Assembly (NCBI GenBank): GCA_026702635.1
Contig: JAPPBZ010000040.1
Location: forward strand, 1-6,201
Direction of reading: 5' to 3'
DNA: 6,201 bases
From: Bacteroidota bacterium
GTDB taxonomy: Bacteria; Bacteroidota; Rhodothermia; Rhodothermales; Bin80
Under the pieces are notes generated by a model that worked only from the letters and a program-made list of their open reading frames with translations, was not told where the DNA came from and made no database searches. Made by a program: the position numbers and the translations under genes. This document shows, piece after piece, positions 1 to 6,201 of the stretch; the first letter of the stretch is position 1; each line of letters starts with the position of its first letter.

Positions 1-362
1 AATAGAGCAGAGAATGAGAATTTCTTTCTGGTCGATAAATGCGCACACCTGGCAATCTCCCCCGCACGAGGTACTGCATAATTGACCATGTATCCGACCA
101 TGACGGATGCAAACAGATCCAGTGTAGAGACCCGGGATTTGGAGTCTTCCGGGAGTGCGACGATCAGTGCCTGCCATCTGTATGCCCGGATCCAATGACT
201 CAGCAAGGTGACCCCAATCACTGGCAGAATCCACCAATAGTGTGCGGAACGCACGGATTCGATGAACTCTGTAAAATCAACGTCGCGCAGGGACAGCCAG
301 ATTAAAAATGCTGCTAGTAGGAGGGACAGCAGCAGCGTATGCAGGCGAACTGGACGAGTCAC
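1..362 (-). CDS. Flippase-like / LPG-synthase transmembrane family protein, N-terminal part (runs off left edge)
   Basis: This reading frame is open from a GTG at 362-360 to the left edge and gives 120 residues; the C-terminus lies outside the window. It starts with a basic stretch followed by a hydrophobic segment (about residues 8-24, rich in Leu). A second hydrophobic segment lies at about 43-58, followed by SHWIRAYRWQALI. Next comes the strongly family-like stretch VGYMVNYAVPRAGEIARC near residues 93-110, with the PxRxGE core typical of the lysylphosphatidylglycerol synthase TM / AglD-like flippase family (UPF0104, PF03706). Members are polytopic inner-membrane proteins linked to lipid or glycolipid modification or translocation; full-length proteins are usually 300-350 aa, so about a third is visible. 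The GTG overlaps the stop of the upstream LolA-like gene (GTGA), which implies co-transcription and translational coupling and supports this start. The substrate cannot be inferred. Confidence 0.85.
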   Translation of the reverse strand, partial: MTRPVRLHTLLLSLLLAAFLIWLSLRDVDFTEFIESVRSAHYWWILPVIGVTLLSHWIRAYRWQALIVALPEDSKSRVSTLDLFASVMVGYMVNYAVPRAGEIARCAHLSTRKKFSFSAL

Positions 363-1012
363 GATCGCAGGTCAATGACTTCAGCCCCTTCAGGTGCTCT
401 GAATTCAAAGGTCTCAGGGGGAATGGGGAGGCCGACACGAATATTCTCCAGTTCAATCTCTGTACGAACGGAGCTCTGATCCAGAGCAACGATCTGTTTA
501 ATCATACGATCGTGTTCACGAATCCAGAGAGTCAGCGAAGAAATTGCAAAATCCTCTTCCAGGGGGTTGAGCTCAAGCCGAAAATAAGAGACCCCGTCAA
601 GGATTTCACGCGAGGAGGCATGAGGATGGTAGAGTTCTCCGTAGGAACGAAACAGTGCACCAGGAGAATAGGCCAGACCATCCCTATCTATCGTAGTCAT
701 GAGGACTTGGTTGTCTGCTGCGCGATAAATCCATACTTCTTCACCTTGTCCAGTGATGACTTCATGAAGTGTTTCAATACGATAACGGTCACCCCAAAGC
801 TGCACAGTTCCCATCAGGGTTTGTGATCCATCCCAGGCTTCAGATGTGAGGTGATGCACAAATGTCGCCTCCATGGTATTCTGATAACGGGCGACCACTT
901 CCTCCAATAGTGCCACCGGGGATGGTACCTGCGCCAGAGCGCCGGCAGACGCTGGAACTATGTACCCAAGAAGAATAAGGGCGATTCTCAGCCCCGAGGA
1001 AGAACGAATCAT
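359..1012 (-). CDS. LolA-like outer-membrane lipoprotein carrier protein
   Basis: A 217-residue protein when started at the ATG at 1012. An upstream in-frame ATG at 1096 would add 28 residues, bury the signal peptide and overlap the divergent gene, so it was rejected. The N-terminus is a classic Sec signal peptide: basic MIRSS, a hydrophobic core (about residues 8-20) and a likely cleavage after ALA near residue 28. The mature part resembles the LolA/LolB-fold family. It has an early helix VALLEEVVARYQNTMEATF, a series of short beta-strands, an EEVWIYRAADNQVL segment (LolA proteins typically have a similar WIYxPxxxQV stretch) and the end FEFRAPEGAEVIDL, like the usual FxxPxGxxV ending. LolA carries lipoproteins through the periplasm to the outer membrane, which suits a genome that encodes the lipoprotein at 2727-5357. 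The stop overlaps the GTG of the downstream flippase-like gene, so the two form an operon. Family assignment is good; lipoprotein carriage itself is inferred. Confidence 0.82.
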   Translation of the reverse strand: MIRSSSGLRIALILLGYIVPASAGALAQVPSPVALLEEVVARYQNTMEATFVHHLTSEAWDGSQTLMGTVQLWGDRYRIETLHEVITGQGEEVWIYRAADNQVLMTTIDRDGLAYSPGALFRSYGELYHPHASSREILDGVSYFRLELNPLEEDFAISSLTLWIREHDRMIKQIVALDQSSVRTEIELENIRVGLPIPPETFEFRAPEGAEVIDLRS

Positions 1013-1076
1013 ACGGGTCGTACTATAACTCAGCGTGCGGTGTTCGCATAATCTCGGGTCCAACTTAACCACAATA
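1013..1076. promoter_or_regulatory. Divergent intergenic region between LolA-like and SLOG-like genes
   Basis: These 64 bp separate the divergently read LolA-like and molybdenum-carrier-like genes and must hold both promoters unless these lie inside the genes. On the minus strand TATAGT (1027-1022) sits 9 nt before the LolA ATG. On the plus strand CATAAT (1047-1052) lies 24 nt before the GTG at 1077, and TATAAC (1024-1029) lies 5 nt before an alternative GTG at 1035. None has a good -35 partner at 17 bp. No ribosome binding site is visible on either side. The boxes are weak candidates only. Confidence 0.3.
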
Positions 1077-1559
1077 GTGTCAGAGTCCAAGTTCACAATA
1101 ATCAGTGGTGGTCAGACAGGGGTTGACCGCGCAGCCCTTGATGTTGCAATCAAATGGGGACTTCCCTACAAAGGTTGGTGTCCTGCCGGGCGCTGGGCGG
1201 AAGATGGGGAAATTCCGGAACGATACCTGCTTCGTGTAACCCCGGAATCAAATCCAGCACAGCGCACGGTCTGGAATGTACAGGAGAGTGACGGCGTACT
1301 CATATTGGGTGGAATAGAAGACTCAGAAGGGACCCAGCTTGCTCGGAAAACAGCAGAGGAATGGAAGCGGCCTGTTTATCATGCAGAACTGGGGGACCCC
1401 GTCGAATCGGTCATCCAATGGGTGCAGGATTTGGAATCGGGTATCGTGAATGTAGCGGGACCACGCGAGAGCGAACAGCCCGGGATCTATGCAAGGGCGT
1501 TTGAATTTCTGGAGAGGGTCGTTCAAGATTACTTGGCTACAGACAGAAATACGTCCTGA
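1077..1559 (+). CDS. Putative molybdenum carrier-like protein (SLOG superfamily, YpsA-related)
   Basis: A 160-residue cytosolic protein without signal peptide or membrane segment. The N-terminal beta-strand leads into SGGQTGVDRAALD (residues 10-22), the nucleotide-binding-type glycine-rich loop of the SLOG/lysine-decarboxylase-like Rossmann fold. It is followed by GWCPAGRWAEDG (33-44), NVQESDGVLILGG (67-79), a GTQLA helix start (85-89) and the C-terminal VNVAGPRESEQPGIY. This order matches the 'putative molybdenum carrier' family (PF12694), usually about 150-170 aa. The family was named from similarity to a molybdenum-cofactor carrier; SLOG proteins are thought to bind or process nucleotide-type ligands, so the true ligand is open. 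The GTG at 1077 is preferred because the family begins just before this strand; a GTG at 1035 would add 14 residues with no family likeness. No molybdenum-cofactor biosynthesis gene is nearby. Its last 31 bp overlap the converging PLP-enzyme gene. Confidence 0.82.
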   Translation: MSESKFTIISGGQTGVDRAALDVAIKWGLPYKGWCPAGRWAEDGEIPERYLLRVTPESNPAQRTVWNVQESDGVLILGGIEDSEGTQLARKTAEEWKRPVYHAELGDPVESVIQWVQDLESGIVNVAGPRESEQPGIYARAFEFLERVVQDYLATDRNTS

Positions 1560-2659
1560 AGCACATCAATATCTGCACTGCTGTTATATACGTTCGGAGA
1601 AATACGTATTCCACTGCCGCGCATAGAGACAGAAATTTGTTGTCGTGCCAATTCGCTGCTCAGGTGGGTCTGATCAACATGTTCTGGCAAGGTGATTCCA
1701 AATAGGTGTGAAAAGCAGGAGTCGTGAATCGTATATCCCCTTCTGCGAATGGCGGGTAGAAAATCCTTGATCAGGCTGGAGCAGTACGCCTGAATTTGTT
1801 GAGGCTTCCAGTCAAGTATCTGTTTCAGGGCTTTGACCATCATCGCGGTTTGTGCGAAGCTGTTCGTTTGGCCCCGATCGAATCGAGCTGCCCCAGGGCG
1901 ATACCGGTCGGTATAGTTAGTCAGGTTTCCAAAATTATCGCTGCCATCCCTTGCGAGCCAGCCTTCCTCGAGGGGAACCCCGTCGATAAACGACTCCCCC
2001 ATGTACAAGAATGCAGTTCCGTAGGGCCCTAAGAGCCATTTGTATCCAGCACACACCAAAGCGTCCGGCTTAATTGCCTGGAGATCGAAGGGCAGTGCTC
2101 CAATAGACTGTGTCCCATCAAGAATGAGGTATGCTCCGACATCATGCGCACGCTGGCTGATTTCAACCAGATCAAAAGAAGACCCATTCGCCCAATGGAG
2201 AGTCCCGATCGCAACAACGGCTGTCCGGTAGGTAATGGCCTCAAGTATTTTTTGCGTCCACTCTCCACCATGACTGGTCACGGTCCGGATTGTCGCGCCG
2301 GTCTCGTTTGACAATCTTTGCCATGTATACACGTTGCTTGGAAACTGACCATGCGCGAGGATAATGTTGTCGCCGGAGCCGACGGATAGGTTATGTGCAA
2401 TCGTTGCGATCCCATAGGAAGTTGCCGGAATCAAGGCAACATTCTCTGATTTTCCATTGATAAGCTGTGCGAATAAGGTTCGGGCGTGATTCACTTCCTC
2501 AAAAAACATCGAGGGGGTGATCTGAGATGGATCTCTCTCCAATCGAAGCGCTTCTATACCCGCAAGCTCGACACTGCGCATGAGGGGGGACATAAAAGCG
2601 CAGTTGAGATAATGCTTATCAGCAGAGAGAAAGAAATTTTCGTGTTGGCACGTCAACAT
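1529..2659 (-). CDS. Class V aminotransferase-fold PLP-dependent enzyme
   Basis: A 376-residue soluble fold-type I PLP enzyme of the class V aminotransferase / cysteine-desulfurase-like / kynureninase-like group (PF00266). Visible landmarks are IPATSYGIATIAHNL (77-91, phosphate-binding turn), TLHWANG (153-159), the PLP pyridine-binding Asp in LILDGTQSIGALP (D181, with Q184), the Schiff-base lysine in CAGYKWLLGPYG (K207), and a late Arg in MRGSGIRISPNVYNS (R347 and R352, likely substrate carboxylate site). Length is close to the usual 370-410. The SufS-type active-site Cys motif (RxGHHCA) is absent, because the equivalent stretch reads SMRGSGIRIS. It is therefore probably not a sulfur-mobilising desulfurase, and SufS/IscS should not be assigned. 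It could be a transaminase, lyase, epimerase or kynureninase-type enzyme. The start ATG is 67 bp from the divergent lipoprotein gene, and the 3' end overlaps the SLOG-like gene tail-to-tail. Confidence 0.88.
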   Translation of the reverse strand: MLTCQHENFFLSADKHYLNCAFMSPLMRSVELAGIEALRLERDPSQITPSMFFEEVNHARTLFAQLINGKSENVALIPATSYGIATIAHNLSVGSGDNIILAHGQFPSNVYTWQRLSNETGATIRTVTSHGGEWTQKILEAITYRTAVVAIGTLHWANGSSFDLVEISQRAHDVGAYLILDGTQSIGALPFDLQAIKPDALVCAGYKWLLGPYGTAFLYMGESFIDGVPLEEGWLARDGSDNFGNLTNYTDRYRPGAARFDRGQTNSFAQTAMMVKALKQILDWKPQQIQAYCSSLIKDFLPAIRRRGYTIHDSCFSHLFGITLPEHVDQTHLSSELARQQISVSMRGSGIRISPNVYNSSADIDVLQDVFLSVAK

Positions 2660-2726
2660 TCGACTAAGATATGCAAAGACCGATAAGGTTCGTACCTTCT
2701 TGTGGAATAAAGCTTACTGTCAGACG
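2660..2726. promoter_or_regulatory. Divergent intergenic region between PLP enzyme and cytochrome lipoprotein
   Basis: These 67 bp lie between two divergent start codons. On the minus strand TATCTT ends 6 nt before the PLP-enzyme ATG; on the plus strand TACTGT (2715-2720) ends 6 nt before the lipoprotein ATG at 2727. Neither has a recognisable -35 box at 17 bp, and no purine-rich ribosome binding site precedes either ATG. No clear operator palindrome is visible. Promoter placement is inferred from gene layout rather than from strong motifs. Confidence 0.3.
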
Positions 2727-5357
2727 ATGAACTTAAGAATTTTGATTCTTTTAAGTGCAGTATCCTTCGCCACATTTGGGATCTTGGGTTGTACCCAAAT
2801 GGGTGGAAGTGCAGATGATGCGCCCCCGGAGTTGGTTTTACCAGAGGGGTTTCGTTCTGAGGTCCTGTATAGTCCAATGCAGACGGACTCTAGTTCTTGG
2901 GTTTCCCTGGCGGTAGACGGAGAAGATGGCCTCTTTGCCTCGGATCAATACGGAACACTGTACCACATAAAGCCGGCTCCGATTGGAGGGAATCCCGAGA
3001 ATACGGAGGTTACCGCATTGGATCTGGAGCTAGGTCATGCGCAGGGATTGCTATGGGCTTTCAACAGCCTTTACGTAGTCGTCAACAGTGAGGAAGGAAT
3101 TGCTGAACACAGTAGCGGGCTCTACCGGGTTATCGACTCGGATGGTGATGCTGTGTTGGATAGCGTACACACATTGGTACAATTTGAGGGATGGGGAGAG
3201 CATGGACCTCATGGAATTGTTCTCGGGCCCGACAGCAGTTCCCTGTATCTGATCGCAGGGAATCATACCGAACTGCCAGGTATCTACACCCCGATTGTCC
3301 CTCCAGTTTGGCAAACGGATCAACTGCTTCCAACACTACGTGACCCGCGAGGTCACGCGGCTGATCGGCAGCCACCCGGGGGGTGGGTCATTCGAACGGA
3401 TTCACTGGCATCCGAACTGGAACTCCTCAGTGTAGGTTATCGCAACGCATACGATCTTGCCTTCAACAGGGAAGGGGAGCTCTTCACATTCGACTCAGAT
3501 ATGGAATGGGATTTAGGTATGCCATGGTACCGGCCGATTCGTGTCGTGCATGTAACCGGAGGAAGTGAATTCGGATGGCGTACAGGGTCTGGTAAATGGG
3601 CAGACTATTATCCTGACAATCTTCCAGCTGTAGTGGAAATCGGTCAGGGAAGCCCAACAGGAATTGTATCCGGTAAAAATGCGGCATTCCCACCCAAATA
3701 CCGCCGGGGGCTCTTTGTCTTTGACTGGAGTTTCGGGACCATCTATCATGTAGCATTGAAGGCGCGTGGAAGTACGTACACGGGAGTGGTGGAAGAATTT
3801 CTGAGTGGTGTACCGCTACCGGTTACCGATGGGGTGATCGGACATGATGGGGCGCTTTATTTTGCAACGGGAGGTCGCCGGCTCAACTCGTTCCTTTTTC
3901 GGGTCTACTATGAGGGTGTGACAGAACTGGAATCTGATACTGCTCCTGAGCGTTCGCCGCAACAAGTGCTACGACATTTCCTGGAAGCTCTGCATCGCGA
4001 GACGACAAATCAAGAGGCACTGGATGCTGCCTGGGCTAGTTTGAATCATAGTGATCGTTTTGTTCGCTACGCGGCTAGAATTGCTATTGAGCATCAGCCG
4101 GTCCGTCAATGGCAATCAAGGGCGCTGAGTGAGCCGGATCCAATTCGTAGAATTCATGCCATCATCGCCTTAGCACGCCATGCTGATCAGAGTATGGCGC
4201 CCCAGGCCCTGCGAGCTCTGCTGAATATTAATCCATCTGAGCTCTCGCGTGCCCAGGAATTGGATTTGGTTCGAGCAATGGGACTCGTATGTATTCGGCT
4301 GGGATTCCCTGAGGACCCGCTTCGCAGTGAGCTCATTGATCGATTGCAAAAGTATTACCCATCGTCGGACGAGGTATTAAATCGGGAATATGGACGCCTG
4401 TTGGCTGCGTTACAGGCACCGGGGTTAGTAGATCAGATGGTGGCTCGCTTGTTGGAGTTGAGTGGAGCAGGTCCTGAAGAAGCTTTTTTGATTTCAGGCG
4501 AGGTGGCCGAGCGGAGTGAGCAGTATGGCGAAGCAATCACAGAGATGAAAGCCAATCCTCCCAGTCCAGAAGAGATCGAATTGGCCATGAATCTGCGAGG
4601 GCAAAAATCAGGGTGGTCAATGGAGTTACGGGAAGATTATTTCATGTGGTTCCATGAAGCGATGCGGCGTAGTGGGGGAGAAAGCTATGTAGGGTTTATC
4701 GAGGATATCCGTGCTGATGCGGTCGAGCAATTGACGGACGACGAGAAGGAGGCGCTGGCCGGACTCGTAGACTCTTCACCGGGGCAATCCTTGGCGGATT
4801 TACCAGTTCCAGAAGGGCCGGGTAAGGCTTGGAACCGGCAGGAACTCAGCCAAATGCTTGATGATGCACTTGGAGAGCCACGGGATTTTGCACAGGGGGA
4901 GGCCATGTATGCTGCTGCATTTTGCAGTACTTGTCACCGAATGGGAACGGCAGGGGGAGCGCAAGGACCGGATCTGACCGGGATTGGGTCAAGGTTTTCT
5001 CGCAATGAGATCCTTGAAGCAATTGATTCCCCCAGCGACGAAATCAGTGATCAATATGAAGCTTCCGTGCTGACCTTAAGTAGCGGTGGCAGGGTTGTGG
5101 GGAGAGTCCTGCGGGAGGAGGAGGGGCGGGTATTTGTTAGTCAGAATCCCTATGATCCGTCTCAGGAGACCAGTGTAGAGGCTTCAGAGGTTCTTTCCCG
5201 TGATGCGTCACCTGTCTCAACGATGCCTTCTAGGTTATTGGATCGATTAAATGAGGACGAAGTAGCAGATTTGATCGCCTATCTTTTGAGCGGCGCAGAC
5301 GCAGAGCATAAATGCTTTACAGGAGAAGACGGCTGCCAGACCGACGAGGATGAATAA
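2727..5357 (+). CDS. Lipoprotein-anchored PVC-type dehydrogenase: beta-propeller, HEAT repeats, cytochrome c domain
   Basis: An 876-residue exported protein. The ATG at 2727 is chosen because it gives a lipoprotein signal peptide, MNLRILILLSAVSFATFGILGC, with lipobox ILGC and acylated Cys22; a TTG at 2700 would add 9 residues before it. Residues about 28-395 match the Pirellula/Verrucomicrobium-type membrane-bound dehydrogenase propeller (TIGR02604-like), including DPRGHA (206-211), NAYDLAFN (240-247), FDSDMEWDLGMPWYRP (from 255) and EFGWRTGSGKW (from 281). Residues about 405-690 are helical HEAT-like repeats (DRFVRYAARIAIEHQP from 443). Residues about 705-865 are the TIGR02603-like heme domain: CSTCH (C733, C736, H737) binds heme c covalently, GPDLTGIGSRFS follows, and Met833 in STMPSRLL is the likely distal ligand. 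The expected role is extracytoplasmic oxidation of a sugar- or alcohol-like substrate with electron transfer to the heme; the substrate is unknown. The end is odd: an acidic tail HKCFTGEDGCQTDEDE with two extra cysteines. Confidence 0.9.
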   Translation: MNLRILILLSAVSFATFGILGCTQMGGSADDAPPELVLPEGFRSEVLYSPMQTDSSSWVSLAVDGEDGLFASDQYGTLYHIKPAPIGGNPENTEVTALDLELGHAQGLLWAFNSLYVVVNSEEGIAEHSSGLYRVIDSDGDAVLDSVHTLVQFEGWGEHGPHGIVLGPDSSSLYLIAGNHTELPGIYTPIVPPVWQTDQLLPTLRDPRGHAADRQPPGGWVIRTDSLASELELLSVGYRNAYDLAFNREGELFTFDSDMEWDLGMPWYRPIRVVHVTGGSEFGWRTGSGKWADYYPDNLPAVVEIGQGSPTGIVSGKNAAFPPKYRRGLFVFDWSFGTIYHVALKARGSTYTGVVEEFLSGVPLPVTDGVIGHDGALYFATGGRRLNSFLFRVYYEGVTELESDTAPERSPQQVLRHFLEALHRETTNQEALDAAWASLNHSDRFVRYAARIAIEHQPVRQWQSRALSEPDPIRRIHAIIALARHADQSMAPQALRALLNINPSELSRAQELDLVRAMGLVCIRLGFPEDPLRSELIDRLQKYYPSSDEVLNREYGRLLAALQAPGLVDQMVARLLELSGAGPEEAFLISGEVAERSEQYGEAITEMKANPPSPEEIELAMNLRGQKSGWSMELREDYFMWFHEAMRRSGGESYVGFIEDIRADAVEQLTDDEKEALAGLVDSSPGQSLADLPVPEGPGKAWNRQELSQMLDDALGEPRDFAQGEAMYAAAFCSTCHRMGTAGGAQGPDLTGIGSRFSRNEILEAIDSPSDEISDQYEASVLTLSSGGRVVGRVLREEEGRVFVSQNPYDPSQETSVEASEVLSRDASPVSTMPSRLLDRLNEDEVADLIAYLLSGADAEHKCFTGEDGCQTDEDE

Positions 5358-5392
5358 AGCGTAAGTGGGATCGGGAATACGGCGATTTTAGG

Positions 5393-6201
5393 TCAACTCG
5401 AAGTTGGGTCTTCCTCAATAGCGTAGACCGTACTCTGGACGGCTCCCTCAAAAGCAATCCCATTGGAGTCAATGAGGTCGTAGGAGATTTCGAGGATCCA
5501 GGTTGGTTCCAGACCAGGAAGACTCAAAGTGACTGTGGAATCTCGGAGAGATACGGCGGCGAGCCGTAGTCTCTGGACATTGTGGCGTTCGGACCCATAA
5601 CGGCGCGAGCGCTCAAGATCCCAGGTATGTACCCGGTAATTACTCGCCTGGGTCGCAGAAGCCTCTTCAAGTGCAGAGGTGAAAGAGAGTTCGACCGCTC
5701 CCTCAAGCACTCGCATGGACTCGGGCATGTGTACTGTCCCACCCGTATATCGAATGCGATAGAGGCCGCCGGTTTGGATCATCTGACTCGTTGCCCACGC
5801 GGACATTCCAACGACATAAAGTTGCCCGTCCGCAGGATTCATGCGTCCTCGCACTAGGCCAGTTGGGAAATCCGGCAAAGGGAGTTGCACAATCCCGGCT
5901 TGCTGTACTCCCCCCACCGATTGGGGCATCACAAGGAATACACGACCGTACCCATAAGAGAAACTGAGAAGTTTGTTGGACAGTGGCCCCCAGCGATCAC
6001 TTGTTGTCCAGAGTAGCTCAGCAGGTGAGCGGTCATACCTCATGTCGATCCATACCAAGGGAGGCTCCATCGCTTCATCTGAGGAGTCTGCGGGGGCCCC
6101 ATAACCATACATATTCCCGTAAAACCCTCCAGGAACAACCACAATGATACGGTTCAATGGATTCCAGTGTCCCTCATCATCGGTGAACATAAACGTACCA
6201 T
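5393..6201 (-). CDS. PVC-type beta-propeller protein, C-terminal part with Ig-like tail (runs off right edge)
   Basis: The frame stays open to the right edge (268 residues visible). The ATG at 6190 is probably internal, because GTF lies in frame before it and FMFTDDEGHWNPLNRI is a mid-protein propeller motif in related proteins. Visible features are VPGGFYGNMYGYG; PLVWIDMRYDRSPAELLWTTSD; RWGPLSNKLLSFSYGYGRVFLV (last blades, about residues 45-95); GLVRGRMNPADGQLYVVG (about 115-132); and GGLYRIRYTGGTVHMPESMRV, which ends the propeller. It closes with an Ig-like beta domain (LSFTSALEEASATQASNYRV onward). This order matches large secreted heme-binding / DUF6797-type proteins common in Planctomycetota, Verrucomicrobiota and some Bacteroidota. 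The visible part contains no Cys and hence no CxxCH; any heme domain or signal peptide would lie outside the window. It converges on the cytochrome lipoprotein gene with 35 bp between stops and no clear terminator hairpin. Confidence 0.82.
   Translation of the reverse strand, partial: GTFMFTDDEGHWNPLNRIIVVVPGGFYGNMYGYGAPADSSDEAMEPPLVWIDMRYDRSPAELLWTTSDRWGPLSNKLLSFSYGYGRVFLVMPQSVGGVQQAGIVQLPLPDFPTGLVRGRMNPADGQLYVVGMSAWATSQMIQTGGLYRIRYTGGTVHMPESMRVLEGAVELSFTSALEEASATQASNYRVHTWDLERSRRYGSERHNVQRLRLAAVSLRDSTVTLSLPGLEPTWILEISYDLIDSNGIAFEGAVQSTVYAIEEDPTSS

Noticed and set aside
39..305. 88-codon plus-strand open frame at the left edge
   Set aside because: It is antisense to the flippase-like frame, which has clear membrane segments and the PRAGE motif; its Cys/Pro-rich translation looks non-natural.
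308..826. 172-codon plus-strand open frame opposite the LolA-like gene
   Set aside because: It is antisense to a well-supported gene with a signal peptide and family motifs; its own translation shows no recognisable domain.
1013..1096. 28-residue N-terminal extension of the LolA-like protein from the ATG at 1096
   Set aside because: It would place a charged stretch before the signal peptide and overlap the divergent SLOG-like gene; the ATG at 1012 gives a normal signal peptide.
3339..3357. Perfect 7-bp inverted repeat (CGTGACC, 5-bp loop, GGTCACG) resembling an operator or hairpin
   Set aside because: It lies deep inside the lipoprotein coding region over the conserved DPRGHA motif, has no T-run and is nowhere near a start; most likely a product of codon choice.
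5358..5392. Possible terminator between the two convergent propeller genes
   Set aside because: Only a 4-bp ATCG/CGAT pairing with a long loop can be found; too weak to call.
5582..5857. 91-codon plus-strand open frame opposite the right-hand propeller gene
   Set aside because: It is antisense to a protein with conserved propeller and Ig-like stretches and shows no family features.

Overview
The window looks like a chromosomal segment of a Gram-negative bacterium with an outer membrane and periplasmic/extracytoplasmic c-type cytochromes. The evidence is a LolA-like lipoprotein carrier, a lipoprotein-anchored cytochrome c fusion of the Pirellula/Verrucomicrobium family, and a second secreted-type beta-propeller protein related to the same group. 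Base composition is moderate (about half G+C by eye). None of the visible start codons has a convincing Shine-Dalgarno sequence. This fits a Bacteroidota/Rhodothermota-like or Planctomycetota/Verrucomicrobiota-like genome, probably an environmental lineage, but the window alone cannot fix the phylum.

Layout, left to right. (1) Positions 1-1012, minus strand: a two-gene unit. A LolA-like periplasmic carrier (359-1012) is followed by a flippase-like / LPG-synthase-TM-type membrane protein. The second gene starts at a GTG overlapping the LolA stop (GTGA, 359-362) and runs off the left edge. (2) Positions 1077-1559, plus strand: a putative molybdenum-cofactor-carrier-like (SLOG/YpsA-related) protein, divergent from LolA. 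(3) Positions 1529-2659, minus strand: a class V aminotransferase-fold PLP enzyme whose 3' end overlaps the previous gene tail-to-tail by 31 bp. (4) Positions 2727-5357, plus strand: a large lipoprotein with a beta-propeller 'membrane-bound dehydrogenase' domain, HEAT-like helical repeats and a C-terminal CxxCH heme domain. (5) Positions 5393-6201, minus strand: the C-terminal part of a second propeller protein with an Ig-like tail, running off the right edge.

Functionally there are three loose themes. The first is envelope biogenesis (LolA plus a flippase-like membrane protein). The second is small cytosolic metabolism (SLOG protein and PLP enzyme, converging on each other). The third is extracytoplasmic oxidation and electron transfer (two PVC-type propeller proteins converging on each other, 35 bp apart). 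Gene packing is very tight. The only non-coding gaps are 64 bp (1013-1076), 67 bp (2660-2726) and 35 bp (5358-5392), with no tRNA, rRNA, CRISPR, IS element or clear intrinsic terminator. I see no convincing new defence or mobile system. The most interesting items are the convergent pair of propeller oxidoreductase-like proteins, the odd acidic Cys-containing tail of the cytochrome lipoprotein, and the possible leaderless-type start architecture.
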